From: Tieghemiomyces parasiticus
Lineage: Eukaryota > Kickxellomycota > Dimargaritomycetes > Dimargaritales > Dimargaritaceae
Assembly (NCBI GenBank): GCA_027575765.1
Contig: JANBPT010000050.1
Coordinates: forward strand, 1 to 64,000
Direction: 5' to 3'
Length of the DNA: 64,000 nt
Positions within the stretch are counted from its first letter, which is position 1, and every line of letters starts with the position of its first letter. Below the pieces are notes generated by a model. The model saw only the letters and a program-made list of their open reading frames with translations. It was not told the DNA's origin and searched no databases. Position numbers and translations under genes: made by a program. Of the stretch, positions 48,104 through 59,166 are shown one piece after another.

Positions 48104-48279
48104 CATTATTAATTAGAAGGTGGTAGCTAGGCTAATAAACGATCGCCTGGCAGGCTTGCGGCTAACGGTTCCAAGGGTTTTTTTTACTCAACTGGCGAAT
48201 AATGTTGAAGTATGGTCGGCAGGCGGGCCGGATCCACCGATCTGGTGTACATAGCGTACACCGCCTGTGACCGCTAACC

Positions 48280-50481
48280 CTAGTCAAATACAATCTTTTT
48301 GGCCTTGGGTGCCCCTTCTCCGCTAAGCAAACTCTTCTGCAGCTCCTGCTGTCGCTTCTTGGCCTCCCAAGACGGATGTAGCATCGCCGCGGCCGTGACA
48401 GGTACCACCCCACCGGCCTCCACGATGGCCTTCTCGCGCTCGGCCCGCTTCTCCCGTTCGACCTTTCGCTTCTTCTGAGCCTCCTGCTTGGTTGCGAAGG
48501 CCTCGGCCGTTGTGTTACCCGAGAGCAGCTTGGGGTTGGTGACAGCCTTGAGTAGCTTGATGGGCGCGCGCTTGTTCTTGTGTTTGATGCGTTGTAGGCG
48601 CTCTTCGTCCACACCGATCCCCTTAAGGAAATTTCTAAGAAGGAAGAAGAGTGAAAGGGAAAAGAAAGCAAATATTGGCAGCAACACCACCACGAGCATC
48701 ACCAAGTGACATAATGGACAGGTTGGGAAGTGGTAAGAATGAGTATAAGGGCAGAAGGAGAAGGGAAGGAGATAAAAATAGTTAGCGCTGATGTGAGGGT
48801 GTCGCTATAGTTAAGCGCTATAATGGAATCGGCAAACAACCGCACGGATACAACCGCAGGCGAGGGGTAAAAGAAAAACTTACGCTCGACGGGCCCGCTG
48901 GCCCGGTCGGTTCCGACGTTGCTTCGAATCCGAGTGGTTCCCAGAATCCAGACGGATCTGGTCCTCGTCGTCCGATACGTCAACGGATCGCAGTCGTTTC
49001 TTGGACGCCGTGGAAGGATGATCACCCTGGGAGTCGTCGTCACTGTCATCGTTAAACGCCGAGCTCTTGATTGTCCTGCTGTTGGTGCTTCCGTCGCTCT
49101 CATCGCCGTCACTAACCCCACCGACCTGACCATCGTTACCACTTTTCTTCTGCGCTGCAGCGGCCTTCTTGGCCCGGAACTTGGCATGCTGCCGGGGGAA
49201 CAGCACTTTGATATTCAAATAAAGCTTGATGTTTTCGAGTTCCTGATTGAACAGCTTGGTTACCCGGTCGTCCTGGATTAGGCGACTCTGGAGACGGACG
49301 AGGGCCTTCTTCTCTAGCTCAGTAGTTTGCGGTTTAAAAGGTATGGCCTTGGCACCCTTCTTAGAGACCACGATGTTTTCGCGGAGCTTTAGGTCCTGGA
49401 TGTCGAGGTCCGAGAGATTAAGCTGCTTAGCGGCGCATTGGAGATAAGGGGAGTTAACGAAGACATCGGCCTTGACAAAGAGGATCTTGAAGAGGCGCTC
49501 GGCCAGGGCCTTGTTGCAGACTCGCTGGATGGTTATAAAGAAGCCAGGACAGGAGAGGAATGAGGTGAACGTGTACATGCGTGTGAGTTGTCTAGTGGTG
49601 CTTGCTTCTGAAGCAGGTGGCTTCATGTGTAGTACCCTTTTATCGTGCTTACCCGAAGGACGGAAGCGTCTTGTTTTAGCGTAGCGATATTCTGTGATGA
49701 CTTTGCATCATTCTGGCCCTTGTCGTTGTTATTTTGTCTGTCGTGCAGAGTGATATAGCAGTTAATCGCGTTAGAACCTCACAGTCTCCAGCTCTAATGG
49801 CCATTCGATTCCCCCCCTGAAATGTTCACCGGGGCCCGTAACACCGGGCCTCATAAACTTACTTGGCCTTATGTTCCAAGGTGTTCACCTTAGACAAGAT
49901 CCGCGCGGACTCAGACTTTTGGTACTTTAAAACTAAAGCGGCCACCTGGTCCATGAAATGTTTCTACGTGCAGATAATGTCAAGCAGGGCGGGTGGGCAT
50001 TCCATATATGTAAATATGCGAGGGGATTTAACGGTGAGCGAGGAGATAAACGTTGGGCTGCACACCTGCGGTACAACGATAGTGCGTCATTTAGCGGGCG
50101 GCTTAGACTACAGGTGACTTACCAAGTGCACGGCAATCAGCTCGAGCCATATCTTTTCGGATTCATCGAACTTGGCGTTGATCTCAGACCGGACCTGGGA
50201 GTCCTCCACGAACTCGGTGCCCTCGGTCTTGGCCTTGGCTCGTGCCTCACCGATTTCTTTAAGCTTGGTTTTTGCCTACAGCAGGATGGTGGTTGAAGAA
50301 GCGTCAATTTTTGAAGTAAGCAACAGGCCCGGGTATGCAGAATGGATTTTTGACGACAATGCATCGATGTTGACAAAGAGACCGAGTATGTCTAGGGTGC
50401 CCTTACCTCGCTCCGTAGCTTCTGCACCTGGAGTCGGAGGGCGTTTTCCTGTTCTCTGACGGAGGCGTCGTAGCGTCCCAT
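48280..50481 (-). CDS. BUD22: BUD22/SRFBP1-family nucleolar protein, 463 aa, six exons
   Basis: BUD22 acts in the nucleolus in 40S subunit biogenesis. Assembled exons: 50407-50481, 50123-50275, 49863-49945, 49653-49737, 48884-49524, 48280-48634; introns 125-249 nt, donors GTAAGT/GTAAGG/GTAAGC, phases all consistent. The N-terminal part is helical and charged (MGRYDASVREQENALRLQ...). The middle is acidic and Ser-rich. The C-terminal part carries the family hallmark NRPGQRARRA, then a Lys/Arg-rich coiled segment, LHPSWEAKKRQQE and final KIVFD. The 85-nt fourth exon was found by phase: a GACAG acceptor and GTAAGC donor connect LEHKAK to RVCNKALAERL. The N-terminal half is weakly conserved, so the early exons are less certain than the last two. 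It is convergent with VPS39; stop codons are about 177 nt apart. Confidence 0.85.
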
Positions 50482-50971
50482 GACGTGACGAATGCGGCGT
50501 AATGGGATACTTGGGTGTGTATGTGTGTGGTACTATAGGAAATAGAGTTGAAAAAAAAGCGTCAAGAATATAAGAACGGCGAGATAAAGTTCGGGCGGCG
50601 AATGACCACATTGAATTCATGCCCTTCGTTAAGCATTGGTCCAGCTCAATTGGCTCGCATTTAGAAAAAACCTAAAGCTTCACGGCTACGCCGCCCTTAG
50701 ACTCGTCCAAGTCCTATCAACCAGTTAATATATTTTTTTTACCCAGACTCACCCAGCCGTCGTAATCTTTGCCCCGCCTGTCGGGGGCCTTCTGGTGGAT
50801 TCAATTAGGTCACGTGGGAAATCTGATCTGGGCATCAATACTATGTAGCTGTCTGCGTTGCTGATGGGTAGAGGTGGTCGATGTTTATTGATACAGAGGG
50901 ACGAGTGGGTGTGAAATAGGACACCTCAGGGGCTGCTATGAAAATAACAAAATGTGGTGATATACTGTCCG
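50482..50971. other. BUD22 promoter / myosin light chain 3' flank
   Basis: About 490 nt, T- and A-rich in part. No gene. Confidence 0.5.
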
Positions 50972-51906
50972 TTAGTCGCCGTACTTGAGCATGCGCACAA
51001 ATTCCTTGTAGTTGAAGTTATTGTTACGGTCAATCGGGGCGTTGCGGAAGACGGCGGCGAGCTGGAAAGGAGGAAGTAGTCAGGTCAAGGGCGCCGAGTA
51101 AGTTCAAGGACGATAGGTACAAGATTGAGAATGTGGCCGATTATCGGAGAAGCCAAAGTAATAGCTGTCGTTCTTTGACTCCGACCACTTACCTCGGCGT
51201 CCGTGAGGCGATCGCCCATGGTAGCCATAGCTTCCCGCAGTTCGTCGGCATTGATGTGACCATCCCCATCGACGTCAAACGCTTCGAAGGCAGCCAGAAT
51301 GTCTTCATCGGGGTCAGTGCACCCCAGTTTCTCACCCATGAGGGTAAGGAACATGGTGAAGTTGAGAGGCCCGGTGGCCTCAGCGATCATATTTTCGACA
51401 TACGCGTCGGTGGGTTTCTGGCCTGGATGGTAGGGTAGGATGATACCGTGGCGTGTACAGAGTAGAGCGGATGGACGGGATACGGATATTAATGGTAGCC
51501 CTTAACATGTGGTTCGGCTAAGTCCCCAATCAGTAGTACCCCCCGAGGCCCAGCGGCCTATCTACCCAGCTTACCTAAGGAGTGGAACATGCTCATCAGG
51601 TCCTCCTTGTCGAGAAACCCGTTGTTGTCGTGGTCGAACATCGAGAAGGCTTCCTTAAACTCGGCAATCTGCTTTTGGTCAAACACATTGAAGATAGTCG
51701 AGTTTTGCCGGGCGGCACGCTTGCGACGCTGCGACTGGTAAGACTGCGGAGGTCACCGTGCGTAGGTGGAGGGGGGGGGGAATTGGTGGAGGGAGGTTAA
51801 CATAGAGTGGCAAGAAGCGACTCTAGTGGGTAACTCCGGAGTGTTCTATGGATAGGGAAGGAAACAGATGACCTTTGAAGTTGGTCACTCTGCTGGCACT
51901 TACCAT
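50972..51906 (-). CDS. RLC1: myosin regulatory light chain, 163 aa
   Basis: EF-hand light chain that binds the IQ neck of type II myosin; acts in actomyosin contraction and cytokinesis. Exons: 51904-51906 (only the ATG is coding), 51575-51743, 51193-51422, 50972-51061; introns 160, 152 and 131 nt. The N-terminus SYQSQRRKRAARQNSTIFNVF aligns with the phosphorylation site region of animal light chains (basic run then Ser-Thr before NVF), so kinase control is plausible. EF-hand 1 loop DHDNNGFLDKED is canonical for the family, with Asp at position 12. A later hand has the complete loop DVDGDGHINADE. Other matches: GPLNFTMFLTLMGEKL, AMATMGDRLTDAE, NAPIDRNNNFNYKEFVRMLK. Length matches the family. 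The G10 run in intron 1 may vary in length. Confidence 0.94.
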
Positions 51907-52465
51907 GCTGGAGGACCCTGTGCGATGCAACGCCGAGAAAAGACTGGCGAGTGATGAGACGAACACAGAGACGCAGTAGGGTGCAGGCCTGCGATTCTGA
52001 GGATGGGGGAGGGAGGGACTCTGGGCAGGGTCGAAAGCAATAAAGGATAGTAGAGGGGTGGGAGAGTAATGGGTGAGAGCGCCTCAGCATTCCTTGGGAT
52101 GGAATGGAGCGTGGATACTCGAGGTAAGGGCCCGCTTAGCTTTCTTGGGCAACCCTGTAGGTCAAAATCCACGACAAAACGTAAACAAACAGCCATCACG
52201 TGAGGTGTTCTTATGGAACTGCATGACGGGTTAGCCTGCCCGTCATTAATCTTAGCTATTTCATCCATGCCGTAGAGAGCCCTTCCCTGGCTTCCTCAAC
52301 ACCTTTTATCAGTCCTTCCACACTTAGAAAATGTTACCAATCGGGTAGCATTGACTGATACAAAAACTCGCCACAAATATCTGGTTTTAATAACGTAATA
52401 CTAACGATGCGTTACCCAAGGGGGGGGCATGGAGATAGTTGAAGGGCATAGCAGCCGCGCTTGGT
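51907..52465. other. myosin light chain promoter / DRS1 3' flank
   Basis: About 560 nt. CT-rich on the minus strand next to the light chain start, which fits a leader. No other gene. Confidence 0.5.
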
Positions 52466-55018
52466 TCACTTACGACCTTTGCCGCCCTTGTGGGACTTGC
52501 CCTTAAATTTGCCGGCATTCTGCTGGCCTTTGCCGCCCTTCTTTCCGGCCCCGCCAGATTTAGCCGAAGCGGCAGCCGTCGGCCGCTTACCGGCGCCCAT
52601 TTTGGTGACATTCGTGAGATCGTTCGTGAACCCTGGGCTGAAGGTAGACTTAGCGCGCTTGCTCTTCGCCCCGCCGCTTCCAGCGCTCGCCCTGGCGCCA
52701 GGGGCCTTACCGCGATCTTCCCACTGGGTTCGCTTGGCAGACTTGATGGAGGCCATGGAGGAGCGTAGGGCCTTCTTGTCTTCATCGGTAGCCTTTCTCC
52801 GCTTCCGGGAGTTCGGCAGCTTACGTTCCCCAGCATCCTTACGCTTGCTCTTGCCGTGGGGATCGAACTTGGCGTTGTAGTCTTCCTTACCCTTGGCCTT
52901 CTCGGCGGCGCGCTCGCCATTGGTCTGGAACCACGTCTTGCGCGGCCGGGCCTTGATTTCGGCCTCGTGCTCAATGAGGTTGGCGGCCTTGGCAACCATC
53001 ATCTCGGCCTTAGCCACCATCCGGTCGGTCTGATCCTCTTCGAGGAGTTCCTCAACCTGCGGCAGTAGCTTCTCGATGCGCTGACGGTACCGCTCGATGC
53101 GGGCCGGCGGGATGACGCGGTTACGGACCTGGTTGGGGCCTGTGCTACTCTTAAGGGCCAGGCGCAGCATCTTGCGGTCAGCCTCGCCGGCGAGGGTAAC
53201 TGACCGACCCTCGGTACCGGCACGCGCCGTACGACCCACACGGTGGAGGTACTGCGCAAAGTTATGCGGCATATTGAAGTTAATGACCGTCTCGACTCCC
53301 TTAATATCCAAACCACGGGCCGCCACGTCGGTGGCCATGAGGAAGTCGGCCTCGCCGTCACGGAACAATTCGAGGGACCGCATCCGCTGCTCCTGGCTGA
53401 GGTTACCGTGGAGTTCGACGGCGTTGAGACCGCACAACCCCAAGAGGATCCGCATCTCACGAACAGCCCGTTTGCTGCGGAAGAAGACGATGCACTTGCG
53501 CTGGTAAGTGCGTTTGCAGAGCGCTAGGAGGATGGCCGGCCGGTCGGCTTCGCGGTGGGCGCGCACACGGATGAACTCCTGTACCAGGTTTCGGGCGGCC
53601 TGTTTGGCCGAATCGACCTGGATACGGACGGGGCGCTGCAGGGACAGGCGGATGAGATCGTTGACATTGTCGGTCATGGTGGCCGAAAACAGCATGGTCT
53701 GGCGGGTGCGCGGGCAGTTGTTGATAATTTCGGTGAGCTCCGCCTTAAAACCCTCTTCCAGCATACGGTCAGCCTCGTCCATCACCAGGATTTCGAGGAG
53801 GTCCAGCGTGAACGAAGGCGAGTTGCGGACATGATCGATGAGACGACCTGGCGTGGCGATGACCACGTCCGGGCGGAGGCGTAGTTCGGCCTCCTGTTTC
53901 TTCATGGGCAGCCCGCCCACGCAAAGGCAGAAGGTCACATCGGTGAAGGCCGCCAGCTTAACGGCAACGTTTTGGCACTGGATGGCCAGTTCACGAGTCG
54001 GACAGATGACCAGTACTCGTACCGCCGGATTCTTGCGCGACCGGAAGAGCAGCCGTTCTAGGATGGGCACGATGAATGCCGCCGTCTTACCCGACCCAGT
54101 CACGGCTCCACCGCAAATGTCCTTGCCCAAGAGGGCCATGGGGATCGATCGGGCCTGAATTGGCGTAGGCTTGGTGAAATTGAGCTGTGTCAGGCCCTTT
54201 AGGATGGGCCGCGACAAGTTCATGGTATTAAAGGATTGCGGATATCCTTCGTCGTCGTCGCTGTTTTCATTATCGGAAGCGAAATATTCACGCTTGATGG
54301 CTTCAGCCTCCTCGTCCAGCTCGCTCTCGCTGCTCGTGTCGTCGTCTTCGTCGGAGCTCTCTTCATCGTCACCGGTGAGTGTGGTCGGCGCCTTGCGGGC
54401 GTTGGATCGGGCCCGGACCTTGACAGGACGAACCAAGTCAAGCTCGGTGTCATCAGCGTCGGAGTCGTACAGGCTGTTGGTATCGGACACACCGCCCCTC
54501 TCGTCCTCGCTGGCCTCAACCTCATCGTCAAAATCGCTACCGTCAGCGAGCTCCACTTCGCCGTCTAGCTCGCTCGCATCCTCGTCATCGGGGTCGGACC
54601 CATCACTGTCATCGTCGCTGGAGTCACTACCACTAACGAAATCGACCACCTGGTCCGCCTCTCTGTCGGCCAGCTCCTCGTCCGACGACGCATCGGCAGC
54701 AGTGGCTTGCGTTCGGCCTACTTCTCCATCACCTTCGCTGTCGTCTTCTGAAGACTCGACGTCGTCGCCCTCGAGGTTGCCGGTGGCCTTACGTTTAAGC
54801 TGGGCCCGCCGTTTAGCGATACGCTGGTCCAAGAGAGTTCCCTCGCCCCCGACGGCCCGGTTCCGGAGGGTGCGCCGGGCAGCGATGAAATCGGCCGAGT
54901 GGCGAAGATTGCTGAACCCGTCATTGTCAAAGTCCATCGCAAATTCGGGGTTCATGTCCCCGCTGGTTTGGGGCTCCTCCCCGTCCAGATTGACATTGAG
55001 GTCGTAGTCAAGGTCCAT
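52466..55018 (-). CDS. DRS1: DRS1/DDX27 DEAD-box RNA helicase, 850 aa
   Basis: ATP-dependent RNA helicase of the nucleolus, needed for 27S pre-rRNA processing and 60S subunit assembly. Single exon. N-terminal about 265 residues are highly acidic (Asp/Glu/Ser runs). Then helicase core: Q motif NFTKPTPIQARSIP (about 289), Walker A AVTGSGKT (about 305), PTRELAIQ, TPGRL, DEAD in VMDEADRML (about 412), SAT (about 442), ATDVAARGLD, and HRVGRTARAG (about 597). The C-terminal 200 residues are Lys/Arg/Gly-rich and end GKSHKGGKGRK, a nucleolar-type tail. The family-typical EAE...L..RPKKTWF-like element is seen as RPRKTWFQTNGER. Start ATG at 55018 fits the family length (about 750-850). All catalytic motifs look intact. 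Confidence 0.96.
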   Translation of the reverse strand: MDLDYDLNVNLDGEEPQTSGDMNPEFAMDFDNDGFSNLRHSADFIAARRTLRNRAVGGEGTLLDQRIAKRRAQLKRKATGNLEGDDVESSEDDSEGDGEVGRTQATAADASSDEELADREADQVVDFVSGSDSSDDDSDGSDPDDEDASELDGEVELADGSDFDDEVEASEDERGGVSDTNSLYDSDADDTELDLVRPVKVRARSNARKAPTTLTGDDEESSDEDDDTSSESELDEEAEAIKREYFASDNENSDDDEGYPQSFNTMNLSRPILKGLTQLNFTKPTPIQARSIPMALLGKDICGGAVTGSGKTAAFIVPILERLLFRSRKNPAVRVLVICPTRELAIQCQNVAVKLAAFTDVTFCLCVGGLPMKKQEAELRLRPDVVIATPGRLIDHVRNSPSFTLDLLEILVMDEADRMLEEGFKAELTEIINNCPRTRQTMLFSATMTDNVNDLIRLSLQRPVRIQVDSAKQAARNLVQEFIRVRAHREADRPAILLALCKRTYQRKCIVFFRSKRAVREMRILLGLCGLNAVELHGNLSQEQRMRSLELFRDGEADFLMATDVAARGLDIKGVETVINFNMPHNFAQYLHRVGRTARAGTEGRSVTLAGEADRKMLRLALKSSTGPNQVRNRVIPPARIERYRQRIEKLLPQVEELLEEDQTDRMVAKAEMMVAKAANLIEHEAEIKARPRKTWFQTNGERAAEKAKGKEDYNAKFDPHGKSKRKDAGERKLPNSRKRRKATDEDKKALRSSMASIKSAKRTQWEDRGKAPGARASAGSGGAKSKRAKSTFSPGFTNDLTNVTKMGAGKRPTAAASAKSGGAGKKGGKGQQNAGKFKGKSHKGGKGRK

Positions 55019-55915
55019 GGTCGCAAATTATTTGAGATACTTGCGGATCGGCTATTAAGGGAGAGTAGAAGGCTAGTGGTAAATCATTCGTACGGGCCAG
55101 GGAATCAAGGGGGGGTAATAAATGCCGTAGGTAAGAGGCGTACCGGGTGCGGTGACTGCAAGCTAGATACTACACTTTTTCAGCATTAATTTAGAGTGCG
55201 TTCTCGGACACCGAGGGTTTGGATGATACAGCGAATACTTTTGAAATGCCCTGTAGAAAAAAAGAAAAAAATAGCCAGACTGTGCTCACCCCGCTTAAGC
55301 CGATTTTATTAATGCCAAACACACCGGGCGCAACTACGATAATAAATCACGTGATTTTCCTATCATTCAATGAGACGCTGATTGCCACGCTTGCTTGTTT
55401 TATCTATCGAGGGTATATGGGGATGTATAATAGCTCTTCACAGCAAAGGGTATATGAGTTCCCGCTACCAAGCGGCATTTACGGGTGAGTGCGAAATTTA
55501 GATACGATTTATTGGGGCCTGGCACAGTGGACCAAGTCCCGCCGGCGAGGCTAGGCGTCTACGTGCACGGATTCATGGTAAAAGGACCTTGGCAGCTCCG
55601 AGCGGACCGAGGCAACGGGTTGCTGTTCGGATGGTCGAGCAGACCGGGTGGGTTTCTCAGGCCAGGTCGATTAAGCCAACTTAATGCCCAGACAACGTAA
55701 ACCACGAAAAATCATCGCGCAAGTCGAGCGCCCCCCCAAAAAGTCAACCATACCTAGACCCCCGGTCGCCCATCTCCCTCGGCTGCGACCACATCGGCTG
55801 GTAGGGATAGTACATGACAACCGTTGCAGAGCGTCTACTGGGCGGGGGGGGGGGAGAGGAGATAGGGCGAGTATCGCGGGCCCGGGTGGTAACGACCAGG
55901 AAATTGACCACATCC
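55019..55915. other. DRS1 promoter and eIF1A 3' flank
   Basis: About 0.9 kb without a gene. Contains a G11 run at 55844-55854 just downstream of eIF1A. Confidence 0.5.
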
Positions 55916-56734
55916 TTAGATGTCGTCAATCTCGAAATCAAAGTCAACCTCCTCCTCCTCGCCGCCGAAGGTATCGGCTTCGTTGATCTTGGTGCCCTCG
56001 GGGAGCTCACCGTAAGTCTTGAGGTTACGGGCTTCTTCGGGGTTGTACTTGAGGATGATATCGGCCTTGTTGTCCTGGAAGTCACGCAGGGAGAGGAGGA
56101 TAATGTCACCCTGGTTAATCCAGACCTTCTTGCGCATTTTACCGCGGATGTGCGCTAGCCGCTTGGTGCCGTCAAAGCTCAGGGCCTCGACGTAGCCGTT
56201 GCCCAGCATCTTGGTGACTTGGGCATATTCTATTTAAGGAGTAGTATGGACGAGTTGAGGGGATGTCAGGGTTGGCAGGTGAGCAGCGGGAATAGAAAAA
56301 AAGGAAAACGTCACCGGAAGGTAAAATTATCGGCAGGACCTTCCAAGCCTGAGTCTCGGGGGCCACCTTCGACTTACCTTGGCCTTCCTCCCTAAAGACG
56401 AGTTCACGCTTCTCTCCTTCGTTCTCGTTCTTTCCGCGTCTTCTGTTTTTTCCTCCCTGTATGAGGGTGCAAGGTTAGATAGAGAGAAAGTGTGTGTATG
56501 TGATGAAATAAATAAACATGACAAACCCGAGAGATGGGGGGAGGATTAGGCAACGCAGACGATAAATACCAATCACACAGGGATCCCCGAAGGGTCGCTG
56601 GATTCGTCACCAGTGGTTGTGGAATCCTGGCATCTAAGGCCACGACTGTCTGGGTTAAGGACAGTAGGATAGCGACCTCGGCTAAACCGAGATTAACGGG
56701 CAACCGCACATACCTTGCCCTTGTTCTTCGGCAT
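55916..56734 (-). CDS. TIF11: translation initiation factor eIF1A, 137 aa
   Basis: eIF1A binds the 40S A site, supports scanning and start-codon selection. Exons: 56714-56734 (MPKNKGK), 56378-56456 and 55916-56229; introns 257 and 148 nt (donors GTATGT and GTAAGT). Seen: basic N-terminal tail [21 protein letters not shown] (split here only by exon order), then [35 protein letters not shown] and [12 protein letters not shown] of the OB fold and its helix, and an acidic tail ending DFDFEIDDI. The N-terminal basic tail and C-terminal DIDDI-type end, both functional in start-site selection, are intact. Length is close to the usual 140-150. Confidence 0.96.
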
Positions 56735-57682
56735 AGCGACAGGGCAGAACGACTGCTGGGTTTGGATCTGGGGTCAATGAAGTGAGTGATGAAGGGGGAA
56801 TCGAAGTAGTCGACGTGATGATGCCCGGGGTGATGTGGGCAAACGGAATGCTGCGTAGAAAAAGATGTAACGAAACACAACAAGAATGAAGGCTACAGAT
56901 CTAGACTGCCAGGTGTCGATCGTGTGGACCCACTACCGCCACTTAGAGTTGAGGGTGGGCGAAGAAAAGTCCGCGCAGGTTTGAGTCGGTAGCAGTATGG
57001 GGGGTTCCAGTGCCGGGTCTCTGACGGGTCGATCCGATTGTCCCATACGGGTGGTCGCTGCGGAGATAAGTCGAGGTGAGAGGAGATTGAAGGCCATTTG
57101 CACCCAGAGTCTCAGTATATACCGCCTAGCAAACAGCGTGGGGCCGCAGCCATGGCCTCGTTGGGCCAAGTACCTGGGGGGAGGGTGAAGTACGTATTTC
57201 TGTCTTGACTTGGGGATACCTGATTCAGCGTCGTTTTACCTATCGGATATGGTCACGTCGGTGCTTACCTTCAGGCGATATGGTCCCGGAGCAGTGGACT
57301 GTGAGCCCAGACCCTTTGGTATGGGTACAGCACATCGCCAGCAATACTTCGGGCACGCTATGCAACCAGAATCATCCCCCTGCTATGGCCCCTGGACCAC
57401 AGCTGAGCAGGCGAGAGTCGACTGCGAGAGGTATAGGGTGCAGCTGAGGGCGGGAACGGTATGTGTCCAAGGGGGGAAGGAGAGGGTGGAAGCAACAGGA
57501 ACCAGTGGGTAAGGTGCTGGGCTGCGTCACGGCCAAGTAGCGGCCGTCCCAGCCCTATTCGGACACTGGCGACCTCTGGTTACTCCACCTCGTCCCAGCC
57601 CTGTGGTCCTTCTACGAGCACATTTACTTGCCTACCTAGAAACCCTCTCCGCCTTTCACTCTCATTTCCTTCCTTCTAGCCC
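56735..57682. other. divergent promoter region eIF1A / seipin
   Basis: Nearly 950 nt between the two starts. CT-rich on the plus strand in the last 120 nt before the seipin ATG. No gene supported; the plus-strand frames of up to 100 codons here match nothing. Confidence 0.5.
57116..57121 (-). promoter_or_regulatory. possible TATA box of eIF1A
   Basis: TATATA about 382 nt before the eIF1A ATG, similar in distance to other TATA-like boxes here. Palindromic core, so strand assignment rests on the nearest gene only. Confidence 0.25.
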
Positions 57683-58858
57683 ATGTACCTATTCAACAAG
57701 TTTACCCGCTGGTCTGCCGCCGACGCCCAGCGGGTCAAATACTGGACGGTCCGCCTGGTGGCCGGCAGCGCGGCGCTGACGGTGGCTACCGCCTTCGCCC
57801 TGGCCTCCTACGGCGCATTCTACTACTTCTTTATCCCGCGACTTTCGCACCAACTCCCGGTCTACCTCGACTACAGTGCACCCATGACTACTACTATGGC
57901 CACCACCTCCGCCGCACCCCTTACCGCCGTGGCCTACGTGCCTATCTCCCCAGACGGGAGCAGCCGAATCTTCACTAGCGCCCAGGGCTACCGTGTTAGT
58001 CTCCACCTGACGCTGCCGACGTCTCCGACTAACCGGGCGCAGGATAACTTCATGGTCGGGGTGGAGCTCCTTGACGCCCAAAATGCTACGGCCTATGCTG
58101 CCCGTCGCCCGGGTCTCCTACCCTACCGGTCCACGGCCACTCGTCTCGGCCGCACCATCCTTCGTGCGCTTCCATTGGCCCTGGGTTGGATCCGGGAGAC
58201 CGAGTCTCTCCGCTTGGTTCTCCTCGAAGATATGCGGGACGACGGGGCGTGGCCTATCACCCACATGTACGTGACCCTCAGCAACCGCCGCATCCAGACG
58301 TACAGCATTGTTGCCCATTTTGATGTCCAGTATACCGGGCTGCGTTACTACATGTACTACTGGTCGGTGCCCACCGCTGCGTTCTTTGTGTGTCTGTCAG
58401 TTGTGTGGCAGGCCTTTGCCGCCCTCGTATCGTGGCGGGTGTTAGATACCTACGCTGGCAATCTGCCGCTGCCGTCCCCGCGGGCCTCGTCGCAAAGCCG
58501 TCATCTACCTCTGGAAGCTTCACGCGCGCCATCACCGGCGTCAGGGCCAATGTCTTCGTCCCCCTCGCTGTCGCGGCGCAGGCGGCCCCAAGCAATTCAG
58601 AGAAGTCGGTCCCGTCGTAATGCCAGTAATGGGAGCGGCAGCAGCATCGGGCGTCGCACACCGTCCCCTCGGCCCACCCAGTTCGAAGAACTGGCCGAGC
58701 CCGTCCGATCCCCGTCCCCTTTGTCCAAGACCGACCCCGAGCCCCTGGATCCGGTGGAAGCTACCCAGTCGATCCTAACGGAAACCCAGGTAGTCCCTAC
58801 CGAGTCGAACGTCGCCACTTTGTCTGCAGAGGACTCTGAGGATCAGGTATCCCTCTAA
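57683..58858 (+). CDS. SEI1: seipin, 391 aa
   Basis: Seipin is an ER membrane protein that forms rings at ER-lipid droplet contacts and governs droplet formation. Intronless. Two membrane helices (about residues 24-52 and 226-252) flank a lumenal domain. Seen in it: IPRLSHQLPVYLDYS at the start, GYRVSLHLTLPTSPTNR and NFMVGVELLD, RRPGLLPYRS, then IQTYSIVAHFDVQYTGLRYYMYYW before helix 2. These are the conserved seipin blocks in order. The cytosolic tail of about 135 residues is Ser/Pro/Arg-rich, longer than in budding yeast, and probably disordered; it may be phosphorylated (inference). Start ATG at 57683 is preceded by a CT-rich leader ending CTTCTAGCCC, which could hide a leader splice site. 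Convergent with the kinase gene. Confidence 0.94.
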   Translation: MYLFNKFTRWSAADAQRVKYWTVRLVAGSAALTVATAFALASYGAFYYFFIPRLSHQLPVYLDYSAPMTTTMATTSAAPLTAVAYVPISPDGSSRIFTSAQGYRVSLHLTLPTSPTNRAQDNFMVGVELLDAQNATAYAARRPGLLPYRSTATRLGRTILRALPLALGWIRETESLRLVLLEDMRDDGAWPITHMYVTLSNRRIQTYSIVAHFDVQYTGLRYYMYYWSVPTAAFFVCLSVVWQAFAALVSWRVLDTYAGNLPLPSPRASSQSRHLPLEASRAPSPASGPMSSSPSLSRRRRPQAIQRSRSRRNASNGSGSSIGRRTPSPRPTQFEELAEPVRSPSPLSKTDPEPLDPVEATQSILTETQVVPTESNVATLSAEDSEDQVSL

Positions 58859-59166
58859 CCCATTGGTCCTACTCTCCCTGCTCCATTGGGCTTACTCATA
58901 TCCATACTGCTCTGAACCATTGTGGAGGTGTGTGTGTGCGCAAGTTGATCGTTTAGGGCCTTGACTGTATTATGTTTCTTTGTAATTGCACACTCCTCCT
59001 CCGAACATGATAAACGACTCTCGGACGCGTAAGTTGACGGCATAGCGAGCCGCCTTTATTACAACTTCAAAGGCAATGGTGGTGCCAATTCATATAGCTC
59101 CTCCATTATCAATATCAACTTTGGAAAAAAAAAGGGAGGGGAGATTTCTCCACGGGCTCACGGTTT
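58859..59166. other. convergent 3' spacer between seipin and kinase
   Basis: 308 nt between two stop codons; AT-richer, with an A-rich run near 59125. Likely holds both poly(A) regions. No terminator motif can be assigned with confidence. Confidence 0.5.
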
